DNA from: Bordetella flabilis
Lineage (GTDB): Bacteria > Pseudomonadota > Gammaproteobacteria > Burkholderiales > Burkholderiaceae_B
Direction of reading: 5' to 3'
Assembly: GCF_001676725.1 (NCBI RefSeq)
Contig: NZ_CP016172.1
Span: 1,364,001 to 1,428,000, forward strand
DNA length: 64,000 bases
The notes under the pieces are model-generated. The model made no database searches and was not told the DNA's origin. It saw only the letters and a program-made list of their open reading frames with translations. The position numbers were made by a program, and so were the translations under genes. This document shows positions 50,182 through 59,455 of this stretch, one piece after another. Within the stretch, counting starts at the first letter, position 1. Every line of letters starts with the position of its first letter.

Positions 50182-52404
50182 GTGCCGCCCAAGTACGATT
50201 TTGCGCATACTAATCAGCTCGAAAGTATCGAGTTGTCGACCGCCCGCCCAAGCCGCATCGATTTCGATACGGGCGAAGGTTTGCGTTTGGTGGTCGAGGC
50301 GCACGCGCCTGGCGTCTACCGGATCCGCTGCGGTTACCCGCAAGCGCTGTCGGAAGAAAAACCCACTCCACGCGAAAGGGCCATCGCCGAAATGCTGCTG
50401 GCGCGACAGGAGGCCGTGGGCGAGGCCACCGTCAGCGCCCGCGACGGCGGCGGCTGGCGCATCGTGCAGGGTGATACCGCGCTGGAGCTCCTGACCGACC
50501 CAGTGCGTGTCGTACTGATGCGCGGCGACAAACAGGTGCTGGCGTCCGAAGTCTCGACGCATACGCCGGGTTTCGGGCACAACGCACTGGACGAGCACGA
50601 CGAGGCCGTCTGGACCGCCGGGTTTGCCCTGCAGGAAGCCGAGCGCATATACGGCCTGGGCGAAACGCCGGGCGATCTGAACCGGCGCGATGAAAATGTC
50701 GTGTCGGACGATCCGGAACATCGCGCGTTGCCGCTGGCGTGGAGCCCCTCCGGCTGGGGCGTCTACGTCAATACCGTGCGGCGTGTGCAGCACGCCCTGG
50801 GGGCCGCGCCCGCCGATGACGCCTATATCGTCACGGTGGAAGATCCCGTACTGGATCTGTTCCTGTTCGTGGGAGACCCCGCGGAAATACTCAATCAATA
50901 CACTGCGCTCACGGGGCGCGCCGGTCAGCCCGTGCTGTGGGCCATGGGCGTCTGGCTGCGTCAGGCGGAAGGCGAAATGGCCACGCAAACCACCGCGCTG
51001 GTGGAAAAGCTGCGCGCGCACGATCTGCCGCTGGACGCCGTATCTTTGGCGCCGCCGGCCGCCTGGGCCTTCCAGGCCGACAAGCCGCAACTGGAATGGG
51101 ATGCGGCCCGTTTTCCGGACGCGCGGCAGTTGTTCGCGCTTTTCCACAAGTACAACGTGCATGTGTGCGCACCGGGATTCCCGGGTGTATTGCGCAACAG
51201 CCTGTTGTTCGAAGAACTGGAGGACCGGGGCTGGCTGCTCATGCGGGACGACGGCCATGCCCAGGTTTTCGATGGCAGCGCGATTTCCGCTGGACATCCC
51301 TACGGCTTGCTCGATCTGACGCACCGCGATGTCTATGCGCTGTGGGCGGAGCGGCAGCGGCAACTGATCGAAGACGGCCTGGATGCACCGGCCTGCGATG
51401 TGCAACTGGCCATCCCGGACGGCATTACGGCGCGCGGCGGTGAATCCGGCGCCGCGTTGCGGACCATCTATCCGCTGCTGGCTCGCCGCGCCTTGTACGA
51501 TGCGGTGGCCGGCCACAAGGTGCCGCCCGAGGGCGTTGTGCCCAGCACCGATCTCTTCCCCGCCGCCCAACGGCTGCCCTGGCAGAACGGGCCGCGCACG
51601 ACCAACGACTGGCAAGGCCTGGAGCACTCGCTCAGGACGGCATTGTCGATCGGCGCCAGCGCCTTGCCGGTACAGGTGCACGCCCTTGGCAATGCTTCGG
51701 CATCCATGGAAGCCATGACGCCGGAGCTTTATCTGCGCTGGCTCACCTTCGGCGTGTTCTCTGCCAATTTTGCTTTCGAGGGCGTCGAAAAACTGCTGCC
51801 GTGGTCCTTCGGCGAAGACATCCTTGCCCATGCCCGGACCTGGCTGCAATGGCGGTATCGGCTTATTCCGTACGTCCTTGGCGCGGTGGAGGATGCCGTG
51901 CGGACCGGCTTGCCGGTCCAGCGCTCCATGGCCATGGCCTTCCCGGCCGACGCCGACGCCCATGCCTGGGACCTGCAATACCTGTTGGGCCCGGCCTTGC
52001 TGGTGTGCCCGGTCGTCAAACCGGGCAACGAGGTGCGGGTATATCTGCCCAAAGGCGAGGCTTGGTGGGATCTGAATACGGGCCACCGCTACGAAGGTGG
52101 CACCACGTGGACGGTGAACTGCGAGTTGGGACAGTACCCGGTGTTCGGCCGTGAAGGCCATATGTTGTGTCTCGGCCCCGCGGCCCACCATACCGGCGAG
52201 TTCAATTCGGCCCGCATCCTGGACGAAGTCTGGATGTTCGGCATGCCGATGCACAATCCTGTCGTCATGCGCAACAAAATCCGCGTCATGCAGATGCAAG
52301 GGTCCAGCTACATCAAGGGACTCGAAGGCTTGCGCATCCTTCCGTCCGAAGGGCTGGAGGTCAAGCGTCGCGGGGCGGAAGTCCGTATTTCGCGCGCCCG
52401 CTGA
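50182..52404 (+). CDS. Degenerate GH31 (YicI-like) family protein
   Basis: A 740-aa protein whose length and C-terminal half follow the alpha-xylosidase/alpha-glucosidase family GH31 (LRTALSIGASALPVQ, YLRWLTFGVFSANFAF, QWRYRLIPYVLGAVEDA, LGPALLVCPVVKPGNEV, VYLPKGEAWWDLNTG). By eye the nucleophile Asp may survive as D406 in ACDVQLAIP. The acid/base aspartate of the WGGD motif appears replaced in WQNG (467-470), and HDIGGF is replaced by HALGNA. It is therefore probably inactive or has a changed reaction. Start is GTG 50182 with GAGGGA 6 nt upstream; the frame is open from 50149. It is followed by a GC hairpin and metNIQ. Confidence 0.75.
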   Translation: MPPKYDFAHTNQLESIELSTARPSRIDFDTGEGLRLVVEAHAPGVYRIRCGYPQALSEEKPTPRERAIAEMLLARQEAVGEATVSARDGGGWRIVQGDTALELLTDPVRVVLMRGDKQVLASEVSTHTPGFGHNALDEHDEAVWTAGFALQEAERIYGLGETPGDLNRRDENVVSDDPEHRALPLAWSPSGWGVYVNTVRRVQHALGAAPADDAYIVTVEDPVLDLFLFVGDPAEILNQYTALTGRAGQPVLWAMGVWLRQAEGEMATQTTALVEKLRAHDLPLDAVSLAPPAAWAFQADKPQLEWDAARFPDARQLFALFHKYNVHVCAPGFPGVLRNSLLFEELEDRGWLLMRDDGHAQVFDGSAISAGHPYGLLDLTHRDVYALWAERQRQLIEDGLDAPACDVQLAIPDGITARGGESGAALRTIYPLLARRALYDAVAGHKVPPEGVVPSTDLFPAAQRLPWQNGPRTTNDWQGLEHSLRTALSIGASALPVQVHALGNASASMEAMTPELYLRWLTFGVFSANFAFEGVEKLLPWSFGEDILAHARTWLQWRYRLIPYVLGAVEDAVRTGLPVQRSMAMAFPADADAHAWDLQYLLGPALLVCPVVKPGNEVRVYLPKGEAWWDLNTGHRYEGGTTWTVNCELGQYPVFGREGHMLCLGPAAHHTGEFNSARILDEVWMFGMPMHNPVVMRNKIRVMQMQGSSYIKGLEGLRILPSEGLEVKRRGAEVRISRAR

Positions 52405-52419
52405 TATGTCCAGGCGGCA

Positions 52420-52441
52420 CGCCGCCCCGGTCGGGGCGGCG
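52420..52441 (+). terminator. GC-rich hairpin, possible terminator
   Basis: Perfect 9-bp stem CGCCGCCCC / GGGGCGGCG with a GGTC loop, 16 bp after the GH31-like gene. A T-rich stretch starts only 13 bp later (GTTTTATAATT), so intrinsic termination is uncertain. A TATAAT at 52458-52463 could be the -10 box for metN. Confidence 0.45.
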
Positions 52442-52531
52442 ATGTGCGGGCGCGTTTTATAATTAAAAGTAATAAAACGGGCACGAAACGGTCGTTCTGA
52501 TGCGTAGCGCGCTCGGTCACAATGTCGCGCA

Positions 52532-53620
52532 ATGATCCATATCCAGAATCTTCACAAGACTTATGCCACGGCGCACGGCCGTTTCGAGGCGCTGCGGGGC
52601 ATCAGCCTGCATATCGCGCCCGGCGAGATCTTTGGCGTCATCGGCCCCAGCGGGGCCGGCAAGAGCACGCTTGTCCAGTGCATCAATTTGCTTGAACGCC
52701 CGGATGAGGGCTCCATCGTCATCGGCAACCAATCCTTGACCGGCCTGCCGGAAGTGCAATTGCGACAGCAACGGCGCCGAATCGGCATGGTCTTCCAAGG
52801 GTTCAATCTATTGTCGCGTCGCACCGTGCATGGCAATGTGGCCTTGCCTCTCGAAATCGCGGGCGTGCCCAGCGCGGAGATTCCCGTTCGTGTGGAGCGC
52901 CTGCTGAAACTCGTCGGCCTGGAACATCTGCGCGACCGCTTTCCCGCGCAGATCAGCGGCGGGCAGAAGCAGCGCGTCGGGATTGCGCGTGCATTGGCCA
53001 ACGAGCCCGATGTGCTGCTGAGCGACGAGGCGACCTCCGCGCTGGATCCGGAAACCACGCACAACATCCTGGCCTTGCTGCGCGACATCAACCGCCAGAC
53101 CGGTGTCACGGTCGTCATGATCACCCACCAGATGGAAGTGGTGCGCGAGATATGCGATCGCGTCGCCGTGTTGTCGCACGGGCAGATCGTGGAAATGGGC
53201 CGCACGGCGGAAATCTTCGCCTCGCCGCGTCACGACGTGACGAAGGCCATGGTTTCCGCGGCCACGTCCACGGACCTGACCGATGCCACCACGCAGGCCA
53301 TCCGCGCGCGCATGCGGGACGCCGTCGCCGCACGGCCCGGCGAGGCCGTGCGGCTGTTGCGCCTGTCGCTGAGCGGCAGCGCAGGCGCGTCCGACATCAT
53401 CTCGGCTTTGTCGCGCCGATTCTCCCTGGACGTCAGCCTGGTCCAGGCCCGTATCGAAGATGTCCAGGGCATGGCGGTCGGCACGGCCTTCATTCTTGTC
53501 CAGGGCGCCGAACAGGCGCTGCAACACGCATTGACCGACTTGGCGGCGCGCGATATCGCCGTGCAGGAACTTGCTCATGAGCCCGCAACTGATCGACCTT
53601 CTCATTACGTCGCTGCTTGA
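52532..53620 (+). CDS. metN: Methionine ABC transporter ATP-binding protein MetN
   Basis: ATPase of the D/L-methionine importer at the inner membrane. The 362-aa product has Walker A GPSGAGKST near residue 38, signature ISGGQKQRVGIARAL, and Walker B VLLSDEATSALD. The C-terminal ~100 residues form the NIL-type ligand-binding domain (VSLVQARIEDVQGMAVG) that gives substrate feedback in MetNI. The last 44 nt overlap metI. Confidence 0.93.
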   Translation: MIHIQNLHKTYATAHGRFEALRGISLHIAPGEIFGVIGPSGAGKSTLVQCINLLERPDEGSIVIGNQSLTGLPEVQLRQQRRRIGMVFQGFNLLSRRTVHGNVALPLEIAGVPSAEIPVRVERLLKLVGLEHLRDRFPAQISGGQKQRVGIARALANEPDVLLSDEATSALDPETTHNILALLRDINRQTGVTVVMITHQMEVVREICDRVAVLSHGQIVEMGRTAEIFASPRHDVTKAMVSAATSTDLTDATTQAIRARMRDAVAARPGEAVRLLRLSLSGSAGASDIISALSRRFSLDVSLVQARIEDVQGMAVGTAFILVQGAEQALQHALTDLAARDIAVQELAHEPATDRPSHYVAA

Positions 53621-54230
53621 AACCCTGCTGATGGTCGGCGTTTCGGGCGGCATTGCGGTGCTGCTTGGCATCCCCATCGGCGTCGCCCTGATCGTGACCG
53701 ATCGCGGGGCATTGCTTCAGCACCTGGCGCTGCATCGGGTGCTGGCCGCCGTGGTCAACGCCACGCGATCCGTACCGTTTGTGATTCTCATGGTGGCGAT
53801 TATTCCGTTCACGCGATGGATCGCCCAGACGTCCATCGGAACGACCGCCGCGATCGTGCCGCTGTCGGTGGCCGCCATCCCTTTCATGGCTCGGATTGCG
53901 GAAAACGCCTTGCGTGAAGTGGATCCCGGGCTGGTCACGGCGGCGCGCGCCATGGGGGCGTCACCGCTGCAGATCATCGTCAAGGTATTGCTGCCGGAGG
54001 CGCTGCCCGGCCTGGTGGCCGCCACCATCGTCACCCTGGTAAGCCTGGTCGGCTATTCCGCGATGGCCGGTGCCATCGGCGGGGGCGGATTGGGCGACAT
54101 GGGGATACGGTATGGCTACCAACGCTTCCTGCCTGATGTGATGCTCGCCGTCGTGGTCGTGCTGGTCGCGCTGGTGCAAGCCATGCAGAGCCTGGGGGAC
54201 TGGCTGGTGCGGCGCATGTCCCATCGCTAG
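53577..54230 (+). CDS. metI: Methionine ABC transporter permease MetI
   Basis: Inner-membrane permease of the methionine importer, 217 aa with about five membrane segments. The coupling-helix region ENALREVDPGLVTAARAMGA contacts MetN. Start at ATG 53577 (MSPQLIDLL), which lies inside the metN 3' end; an in-frame TTG at 53571 is an alternative. The next gene, metQ, follows after 76 bp. Confidence 0.93.
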   Translation: MSPQLIDLLITSLLETLLMVGVSGGIAVLLGIPIGVALIVTDRGALLQHLALHRVLAAVVNATRSVPFVILMVAIIPFTRWIAQTSIGTTAAIVPLSVAAIPFMARIAENALREVDPGLVTAARAMGASPLQIIVKVLLPEALPGLVAATIVTLVSLVGYSAMAGAIGGGGLGDMGIRYGYQRFLPDVMLAVVVVLVALVQAMQSLGDWLVRRMSHR

Positions 54231-54306
54231 CGCCGCTCGGTTCATCGCCGTGCCGACAGCGGATCCAAAGAATTTCATCGCTTTTTTTTCGGGAATCCTC
54301 TAAATC

Positions 54307-55107
54307 ATGAAGCTCAATTTCATCAAGGCCGTGGCAGTGCTGGCGCTGGCGGCAGGAGCCGGCGCGCCGCTCGGCGCTTATGCGCAAAACAAGGCAATCA
54401 CGGTAGGCGTGACCGCCGGACCGCACGCCGAAATCATGGAGGTCGTCAAGGCCCAGGCCGCCAAGGACGGACTCGCCGTGAAGATCATCGAATTCTCCGA
54501 CTACGTGCAGCCCAATGCGGCATTGGCCGCGGGAGACCTCGACGCCAACAGCTATCAGCACCAGCCTTACCTGGACAACGCCAACGCGGATCGCGGCTAC
54601 AAGCTCGTGAGCATCGCCAAGACGGTCATTTTCCCCATAGGCATCTACAGCAAGAAGGTCAAGAGCCTCAGCGAGCTGAAGCAGGGCGCGCGTATCGGCA
54701 TTCCCAACGATCCGACCAACGGCGGCCGCGCCTTGCTGCTGCTGCAGGCGCAGGGGCTGATCAAACTCAATCCCGGCGCAGGCTTGAAGGCAACTCCGCT
54801 GGATGTGGTCGAGAACGCCAGGAAACTCCGCTTTATCGAGCTGGATGCGGCGCAATTGCCGCGCTCCCTGGACGATACCGATGCCTCCGCGGTCAATACC
54901 AACTTCGCCATGCAGGCCGGCCTGGACCCGAAGCGCGACGCCATCGCCCAGGAAGCGCCCGACTCGCCCTATGCGAACGTGCTGGTGGTACGCCAGCAGG
55001 ACAAGGATCGTCCCGAGTTCGCCAAGCTGGTGGCCGCGTATCATTCCGCGGCGGTGAAGGACTACATCCTGAACAAGTACAAGGGCGCCGTGATTGCCGC
55101 GTGGTGA
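54307..55107 (+). CDS. metQ: Methionine-binding protein MetQ (NlpA family)
   Basis: Periplasmic substrate-binding protein of the MetNI transporter, 266 aa. The mature part starts near ITVGVTAGPHAEIME and includes GIPNDPTNGGRALLLLQ. The signal peptide ends in AYAQ without a cysteine lipobox, so unlike many MetQ lipoproteins this one appears to be soluble in the periplasm. It lies last in metNIQ. Confidence 0.93.
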   Translation: MKLNFIKAVAVLALAAGAGAPLGAYAQNKAITVGVTAGPHAEIMEVVKAQAAKDGLAVKIIEFSDYVQPNAALAAGDLDANSYQHQPYLDNANADRGYKLVSIAKTVIFPIGIYSKKVKSLSELKQGARIGIPNDPTNGGRALLLLQAQGLIKLNPGAGLKATPLDVVENARKLRFIELDAAQLPRSLDDTDASAVNTNFAMQAGLDPKRDAIAQEAPDSPYANVLVVRQQDKDRPEFAKLVAAYHSAAVKDYILNKYKGAVIAAW

Positions 55108-55213
55108 ACGACGCTGCGCCAGCCCGCGCGTATCGGCAGGGCTTGCTGGCTCGGGATTGTGCTAACGAAGGCAGATGCGCGCGAGGATGGACCGTCGGAC
55201 ACTGGCATGCTTT

Positions 55214-55242
55214 TTGACAAACAGACCTGCCTCGGCCATAAT
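55214..55242 (+). promoter_or_regulatory. Sigma-70 promoter of the tRNA-Lys gene
   Basis: A perfect TTGACA (55214-55219), a 17-bp spacer and CATAAT (55237-55242, 5 of 6) precede the tRNA by 14 bp, giving a start about 8 bp upstream of the mature 5' end. Confidence 0.85.
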
Positions 55243-55256
55243 CTCGGGCTTCGGTC

Positions 55257-55332
55257 GGGTCGTTAGCTCAGTCGGTAGAGCAGCGGACTTTTAATCCGTT
55301 GGTCGCGCGTTCGAGTCGCGCACGACCCACCA
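55257..55332 (+). tRNA. tRNA-Lys(UUU)
   Basis: 76-nt cloverleaf beginning GGGTCGTTAGCTCAGTCGG with the anticodon TTT in ACTTTTAAT, the T-loop TTCGAGT, and an encoded 3' CCA. The acceptor stem pairs GGGTCG(T) with (A)CGACCC. It is very close to the E. coli tRNA-Lys sequence. It has its own promoter and stands alone. Confidence 0.98.
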
Positions 55333-55394
55333 ACAATGCAAGTTGATCCAGCCATCAACGCGCCATCAACCCAAGCCATTAGCGAAAGTCATCG

Positions 55395-55420
55395 ACGCCA
55401 CCCCTGCAGGTGGCGTTTTT
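55395..55420 (+). terminator. Rho-independent terminator after tRNA-Lys
   Basis: An 8-bp stem ACGCCACC / GGTGGCGT with loop CCTGCA, followed by a T-run, lies 63 bp past the tRNA. Confidence 0.85.
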
Positions 55421-55474
55421 GCTTTGTTGGCTGGTGTCAGTCCTTGGGCCATGGCGAACTGAAGGCCGCATGGA

Positions 55475-56104
55475 CTAAGCGTTGCCCTCTGCGGCAATGC
55501 GCGCGCGCAGTTCTGCGTTTTCCGCTTCAAGCCGGGCCAGGCGTTCGCGAAGCGGCCGGACGGCATCATCGATCTCCTGCTCCGTGTAGCGCGGCGTGAT
55601 GTGCTGCGGACAATTCCAGTCGAAAGCCTCTACCTGCAAGCGAAATATCCGTTCGATCCTTGCCTTGTAGCCCGGCACTGCCACAAGGCTCGCCAGGGCC
55701 GGCTCCGTATCCAATGCAAGGATGTCCACTTGGGTGTAGATCTTGAGCCGCGTGCGAGCGGGATAGTCCATCAGGAATAGGCATGCCCGGCGGCTCGCCG
55801 CCAGATTGCCGGCGCTGATGTACTGGAGGTTGCCCCGATAATCGGCGAAGGCCAGTGTGCGGTCATCGAGCAGTTTCAGGAAGCCACGCGGACCGCCGCG
55901 GTGCTGAACATAAGGCCAACCGGTCTCGGACACCGTGGCCATGTAGAAGCTGTTGCGTTCGGCGATGAAACCCGCTTCATTGTCTCCGATGCGATCGAAC
56001 CCACGGCGGCCTTTGAAGTCCTCCCATATGCGGTCGACTCCCATCGCGGCCTGCACCGCCCGGACACTCGGCGTGACCGCAATATCGAGAAAACCATGGG
56101 TCAT
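55475..56104 (-). CDS. Pyridoxamine 5'-phosphate oxidase family protein
   Basis: A 209-aa protein with the split-barrel flavin-binding fold of the PNPOx family. The conserved stretch FYMATVSETGWPYVQHRGGP lies near residue 53 and FADYRGNLQYIS follows. The C-terminus forms a short heptad-like coiled coil (LRERLARLEAENAELRARI). It is not pyridoxine oxidase itself; related proteins bind FMN, F420 or haem, and the reaction is unknown. Start at ATG 56104 with GGAAGG upstream. Its neighbours are a LysR regulator upstream and tRNA-Lys downstream. Confidence 0.8.
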   Translation of the reverse strand: MTHGFLDIAVTPSVRAVQAAMGVDRIWEDFKGRRGFDRIGDNEAGFIAERNSFYMATVSETGWPYVQHRGGPRGFLKLLDDRTLAFADYRGNLQYISAGNLAASRRACLFLMDYPARTRLKIYTQVDILALDTEPALASLVAVPGYKARIERIFRLQVEAFDWNCPQHITPRYTEQEIDDAVRPLRERLARLEAENAELRARIAAEGNA

Positions 56105-56377
56105 GAGGCACCTTCCCATTTAAAGATTCCTGGCCGTCATAGGCGGCCAAGGAAGTCCTATCCGCCACGGGTGGGGAAACGCCATGTGCCTGCGGCACGT
56201 GACGCTCCTGGCGCTGCGGCCGGCATTGACTCCATCAGGAGAACAGTAATCGGTCCCTACACTGCCCACAATCCTGCAGGATCGAGAGCCAGGTTCTCAA
56301 AACTGGAAGGACGATGATGACCCGGCGCCCCGATACGTCGGGTTGTGCCAAACCGTCCGCTGCCGCTCGCGGCGGCG

Positions 56378-57295
56378 CTATGACCGGAACGCGGCTGTTT
56401 CGACATTCAGCCTCTCTCTGATCCGAGGCGCGGCGAAATCCAGGAAGGCGCGCAGCTTTTGCGGCAATGGCTGCTGCCCGGCAAAGACGAGGTTGACTGG
56501 CCAGGCCGGCAATTCATAGTCTTCAAGAACCAGTTCCAGCGTTCCCGCGCGCTTTGCCTCGACAATCTGGTATGAAAGCAGCCGGGTCAGCCCCAGGCCG
56601 ACAACTGCCCCCGCGACCGCTGCCTCGGCAGTCGTCACGGTCAGTCTCGAATGAATCGGTACGAGAATCTCGCCTGCGTCGGACGAAAATCGCCAAGCCT
56701 TGGTCGATGCCAGGTTGTCGAAGGTGACGCAGCTGTGATCACGCAGGTCTTCCGGCTTCCGGGGGCGGCCTCGGGCTTCAAGATACGTCGGGCTGGCGCA
56801 GGTCACCCGGCGGACTGACCCAACCCTTGTGGCGATCAAGCTGCTGTCGGCAAGCTCGCCGATGCGTAACGCCACGTCGACGTCCGATTCAAGTAGATCC
56901 AGCAGGCGATCGGCAAGAAGCAGCTTGGCGTCGATATCGGGATACGCGCTCAGGAACTCCGCAAGAATCGGAACCATATGAACACGTCCAAAGACGATGG
57001 GCGCGGTCACGGTCAGGCGGCCCTTCGGATCCTTGTGCATGCCTGTCGCCGCACGTTCGACTTCATCTATCTGTTCAAGTATGCGCTTGCACGCGTCTAC
57101 ATATACGCGTCCCGCTTCGGTGAGGCTGAGATGCCGGCTGGACCGGTTCAACATGCGCGTCTCGAGATGCGCCTCCAATTCCGCTACTCGTCTGCTCACC
57201 GTAGCCAAAGGCATGTTCAGTCGCCTCGCGGCCGCCGAAAGGCTACCGGCCTCTGCGACCTTGAGCAGGATTGCCATTGCGCCCAGTTTGTCCAT
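56378..57295 (-). CDS. LysR family regulator
   Basis: A 305-aa transcriptional regulator. The N-terminal winged helix contains VAEAGSLSAAARRLNMPLAT, and a LysR substrate-binding domain follows from about residue 90. It is divergent from the alpha/beta hydrolase and DUF1348 genes (238-bp gap) and lies upstream of the PNPOx-family gene on the same strand, so any of these may be its targets. No clear T-N11-A palindrome was found in the gap. Confidence 0.92.
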   Translation of the reverse strand: MDKLGAMAILLKVAEAGSLSAAARRLNMPLATVSRRVAELEAHLETRMLNRSSRHLSLTEAGRVYVDACKRILEQIDEVERAATGMHKDPKGRLTVTAPIVFGRVHMVPILAEFLSAYPDIDAKLLLADRLLDLLESDVDVALRIGELADSSLIATRVGSVRRVTCASPTYLEARGRPRKPEDLRDHSCVTFDNLASTKAWRFSSDAGEILVPIHSRLTVTTAEAAVAGAVVGLGLTRLLSYQIVEAKRAGTLELVLEDYELPAWPVNLVFAGQQPLPQKLRAFLDFAAPRIRERLNVETAAFRS

Positions 57296-57533
57296 GACCC
57301 TCCCAAAAGCGGCAAACTAGCTTCCCGAAATTCAGGATTTTCGCGATATATCTGCCAATGTAGGATACCACCCAGCCTGCAGTCTCCTTCGAACGCTGAA
57401 CGATCCAGATCGGACTTGTGCGCTCGGAGCAGCACGCAATCCAAGCCGAACCGGTGCGCAGCGAGCCCGATCTCCATGGCAAGGGTTCGCGCTGCGGGGA
57501 GCCCTTCCGAAAAACGATCCCGAGGAGATGGCC

Positions 57534-58421
57534 ATGAGCCCAAATCGCGCGTATCCGGTAACCCGTCATCAGACCAGGACCGTAGATGGGATAAAGATCT
57601 TCTACCGCGAGGCTGGTCCAAAGGACGCTCCAGTCGTCCTGTTGCTGCACGGTTTCCCCACGTCCTCGCACATGTTCCGCAATCTGATTCCGTACCTGGC
57701 CGACCGTTACCGTGTTATTGCACCGGACTATCCAGGCTACGGCCAGAGCGACGCCCCCGATTCGAATTCCTTCCCATATACCTTCCAGAAGTTCGGCACC
57801 TTGATCGACGGCCTGCTCCATCAGTTGGAGGTCCGGCGCTATGCCATGTATGTCATGGATTACGGCGCCCCGGTCGGATGGCAGCTTGCACTGAAGAATC
57901 CTGACGCTATTACTGGCCTGATTATCCAGAACGGCAACGCCTACGATGAGGGATTGAAGGAATTCTGGGATCCCATCAAGGTTTACTGGGCCGACGGAAA
58001 GAAGGAGAGCCGCGACAAGCTCCTGAATCTGGTCACGCTCGAAACCACGTTGTTCCAATATACGGATGGCGTGTCCGACAAGACTCGTATTTCCCCCGAC
58101 AATTGGACGCACGACCAGCCGTTGCTGGACCGTCCGGGGAACGCCGATATCCAGATGGACGTGATGTACGACTATCGGAATAACCTTCCTCTATATCCGA
58201 AGGTGCAGGCCTGGTTCCGTGACAAGCAGCCGCCGGCGCTCATCATTTGGGGGAAGAACGATTTCATCTTTCCTGAACCGGGCGCGCATCCCTATAAGAA
58301 GGATCTCCGGGATATCGAGTTCCATCTGCTCGACACGGGCCACTTCGTGCTTGAAGACAAGGCGGACGAAGTATTCCCCCTTATTCACGACTTCTTGGAC
58401 CGCAAGATCGCCGGCGCTTAG
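57534..58421 (+). CDS. Alpha/beta hydrolase (haloalkane dehalogenase / epoxide hydrolase-like)
   Basis: A 295-aa alpha/beta hydrolase. The oxyanion region is [15 protein letters not shown]; the nucleophile elbow reads [11 protein letters not shown] with an aspartate, not serine, as in haloalkane dehalogenases and epoxide hydrolases. The catalytic histidine is in DTGHFVLED near residue 275. Substrate is unknown. Start at ATG 57534: GAGGAG lies 6 nt upstream and overlaps the other candidate ATG at 57528. It is followed by the DUF1348 gene, probably in the same transcript. Confidence 0.88.
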   Translation: MSPNRAYPVTRHQTRTVDGIKIFYREAGPKDAPVVLLLHGFPTSSHMFRNLIPYLADRYRVIAPDYPGYGQSDAPDSNSFPYTFQKFGTLIDGLLHQLEVRRYAMYVMDYGAPVGWQLALKNPDAITGLIIQNGNAYDEGLKEFWDPIKVYWADGKKESRDKLLNLVTLETTLFQYTDGVSDKTRISPDNWTHDQPLLDRPGNADIQMDVMYDYRNNLPLYPKVQAWFRDKQPPALIIWGKNDFIFPEPGAHPYKKDLRDIEFHLLDTGHFVLEDKADEVFPLIHDFLDRKIAGA

Positions 58422-58572
58422 CCGGATTCAGTACCGCTGGGGAGCAGTTGGTGCCGGGGGGAGCCCCGCCTCCTGTTCAGGGGTGCGGTGCAGGTATATG
58501 TGCAACGTTAACCAACCCCGCCGGCGCGCCAACGATGATCCTGGCGCCCAGCTTCAACTCGAAAGGATAGCC

Positions 58573-59046
58573 GTGACTGAATCCCGCCCTCCGCTCCCAC
58601 CTTTCACGCTCGAAACGGCGATTCAAAAGGTGCGCATCGCTGAAGATGGCTGGAACAGCTGCAACCCCGAGAAGGTGTCGCTTGGCTACACGGCCGACAG
58701 CCATTGGCGCAACCGCAGCGAATTTCTGGTCGGGCGTCAGGCGATCGTCGCATTCCTGAAGCGCAAGTGGGAGCGGGAACTGGACTACCGCCTCATCAAG
58801 GAGCTCTGGGCGTTCACTGGCAACCGCATCGCGGTGCGCTTCGCCTACGAATGGCATGACGGCAGTGGTAATTGGTTCCGCTCGTACGGGAACGAGAACT
58901 GGCACTACAACGAAGCCGGGCTAATGGAGTACCGCCACGCCTGCATCAATGACGCTCCGATCCGGGAGGGTGATCGCAAGTTCCACTGGGATCGGAAAGG
59001 CCCAAGACCCGTGGACCATCCGGGCCTGAGTGACTTCGGGTTCTAG
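58573..59046 (+). CDS. NTF2-like protein, DUF1348 family
   Basis: A 157-aa protein with the SnoaL/NTF2-like cone fold of DUF1348 ([22 protein letters not shown] region, then [20 protein letters not shown]). Function of the family is unknown. Start is GTG 58573, with GAAAGGA 5 nt upstream. It lies 151 bp after the alpha/beta hydrolase on the same strand. Confidence 0.85.
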   Translation: MTESRPPLPPFTLETAIQKVRIAEDGWNSCNPEKVSLGYTADSHWRNRSEFLVGRQAIVAFLKRKWERELDYRLIKELWAFTGNRIAVRFAYEWHDGSGNWFRSYGNENWHYNEAGLMEYRHACINDAPIREGDRKFHWDRKGPRPVDHPGLSDFGF

Positions 59047-59455
59047 CGCTGCGGATCTCGGACGGCAGCGATCATGGAGCCGACGCCGAGCGTGCAGACA
59101 TGCGCGCAATTTTCCGATCGAGATACCAGGGGCCGAGAATGGAGCTCAACCGAGCGAACGCCGCCGTGTCTTCGTCGACCCGTAGAACGACGTTCTGAGC
59201 ATACAAGGGGGATGCCGCAGCGGGACCGCGCCAGCCGAGTCGGGTGGTGGCGATCAAGCAGCATGGTCAACCACCGGTTGCTTGCCCATGCAGTGCTGGC
59301 GACCGGCGGAGTGGTGACCAGGATGCGCGGAGCGGCCCGACGTTGTAGCGCGTGCCGTGTGCCCGGTTGTGGGCGAGCGGCTCCAACGGAATATACGCGG
59401 TGAACTGAATTGTCCACCAGACGTCCCCGCGCGGCACGGCGCGGTGGCTCAATCT
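59047..59455. other. 409-bp stretch without a supported gene
   Basis: Only short shadow frames occur on both strands; the longest are near 59072-59257 and 59267-59452 (-). Neither has a ribosome site or recognisable family features. They could be parts of a decayed gene, but no homology is evident by eye. Confidence 0.35.

Noticed and set aside
52405..52531. SAM riboswitch upstream of metN
   Set aside because: The gap is only 127 bp and its main hairpin is a simple GC stem; none of the conserved SAM-I or SAM-II sequence blocks were seen.
55333..55394. Attachment-site duplication just after tRNA-Lys
   Set aside because: Only short local repeats (GCCATCAAC) follow the tRNA; no copy of the tRNA 3' end and no integrase is visible in the window.
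59072..59452. Two minus-strand pieces (about 60 aa each) that could be a decayed gene
   Set aside because: I could not recognise any family in either piece and neither has a start signal, so I only note the stretch as gene-free.
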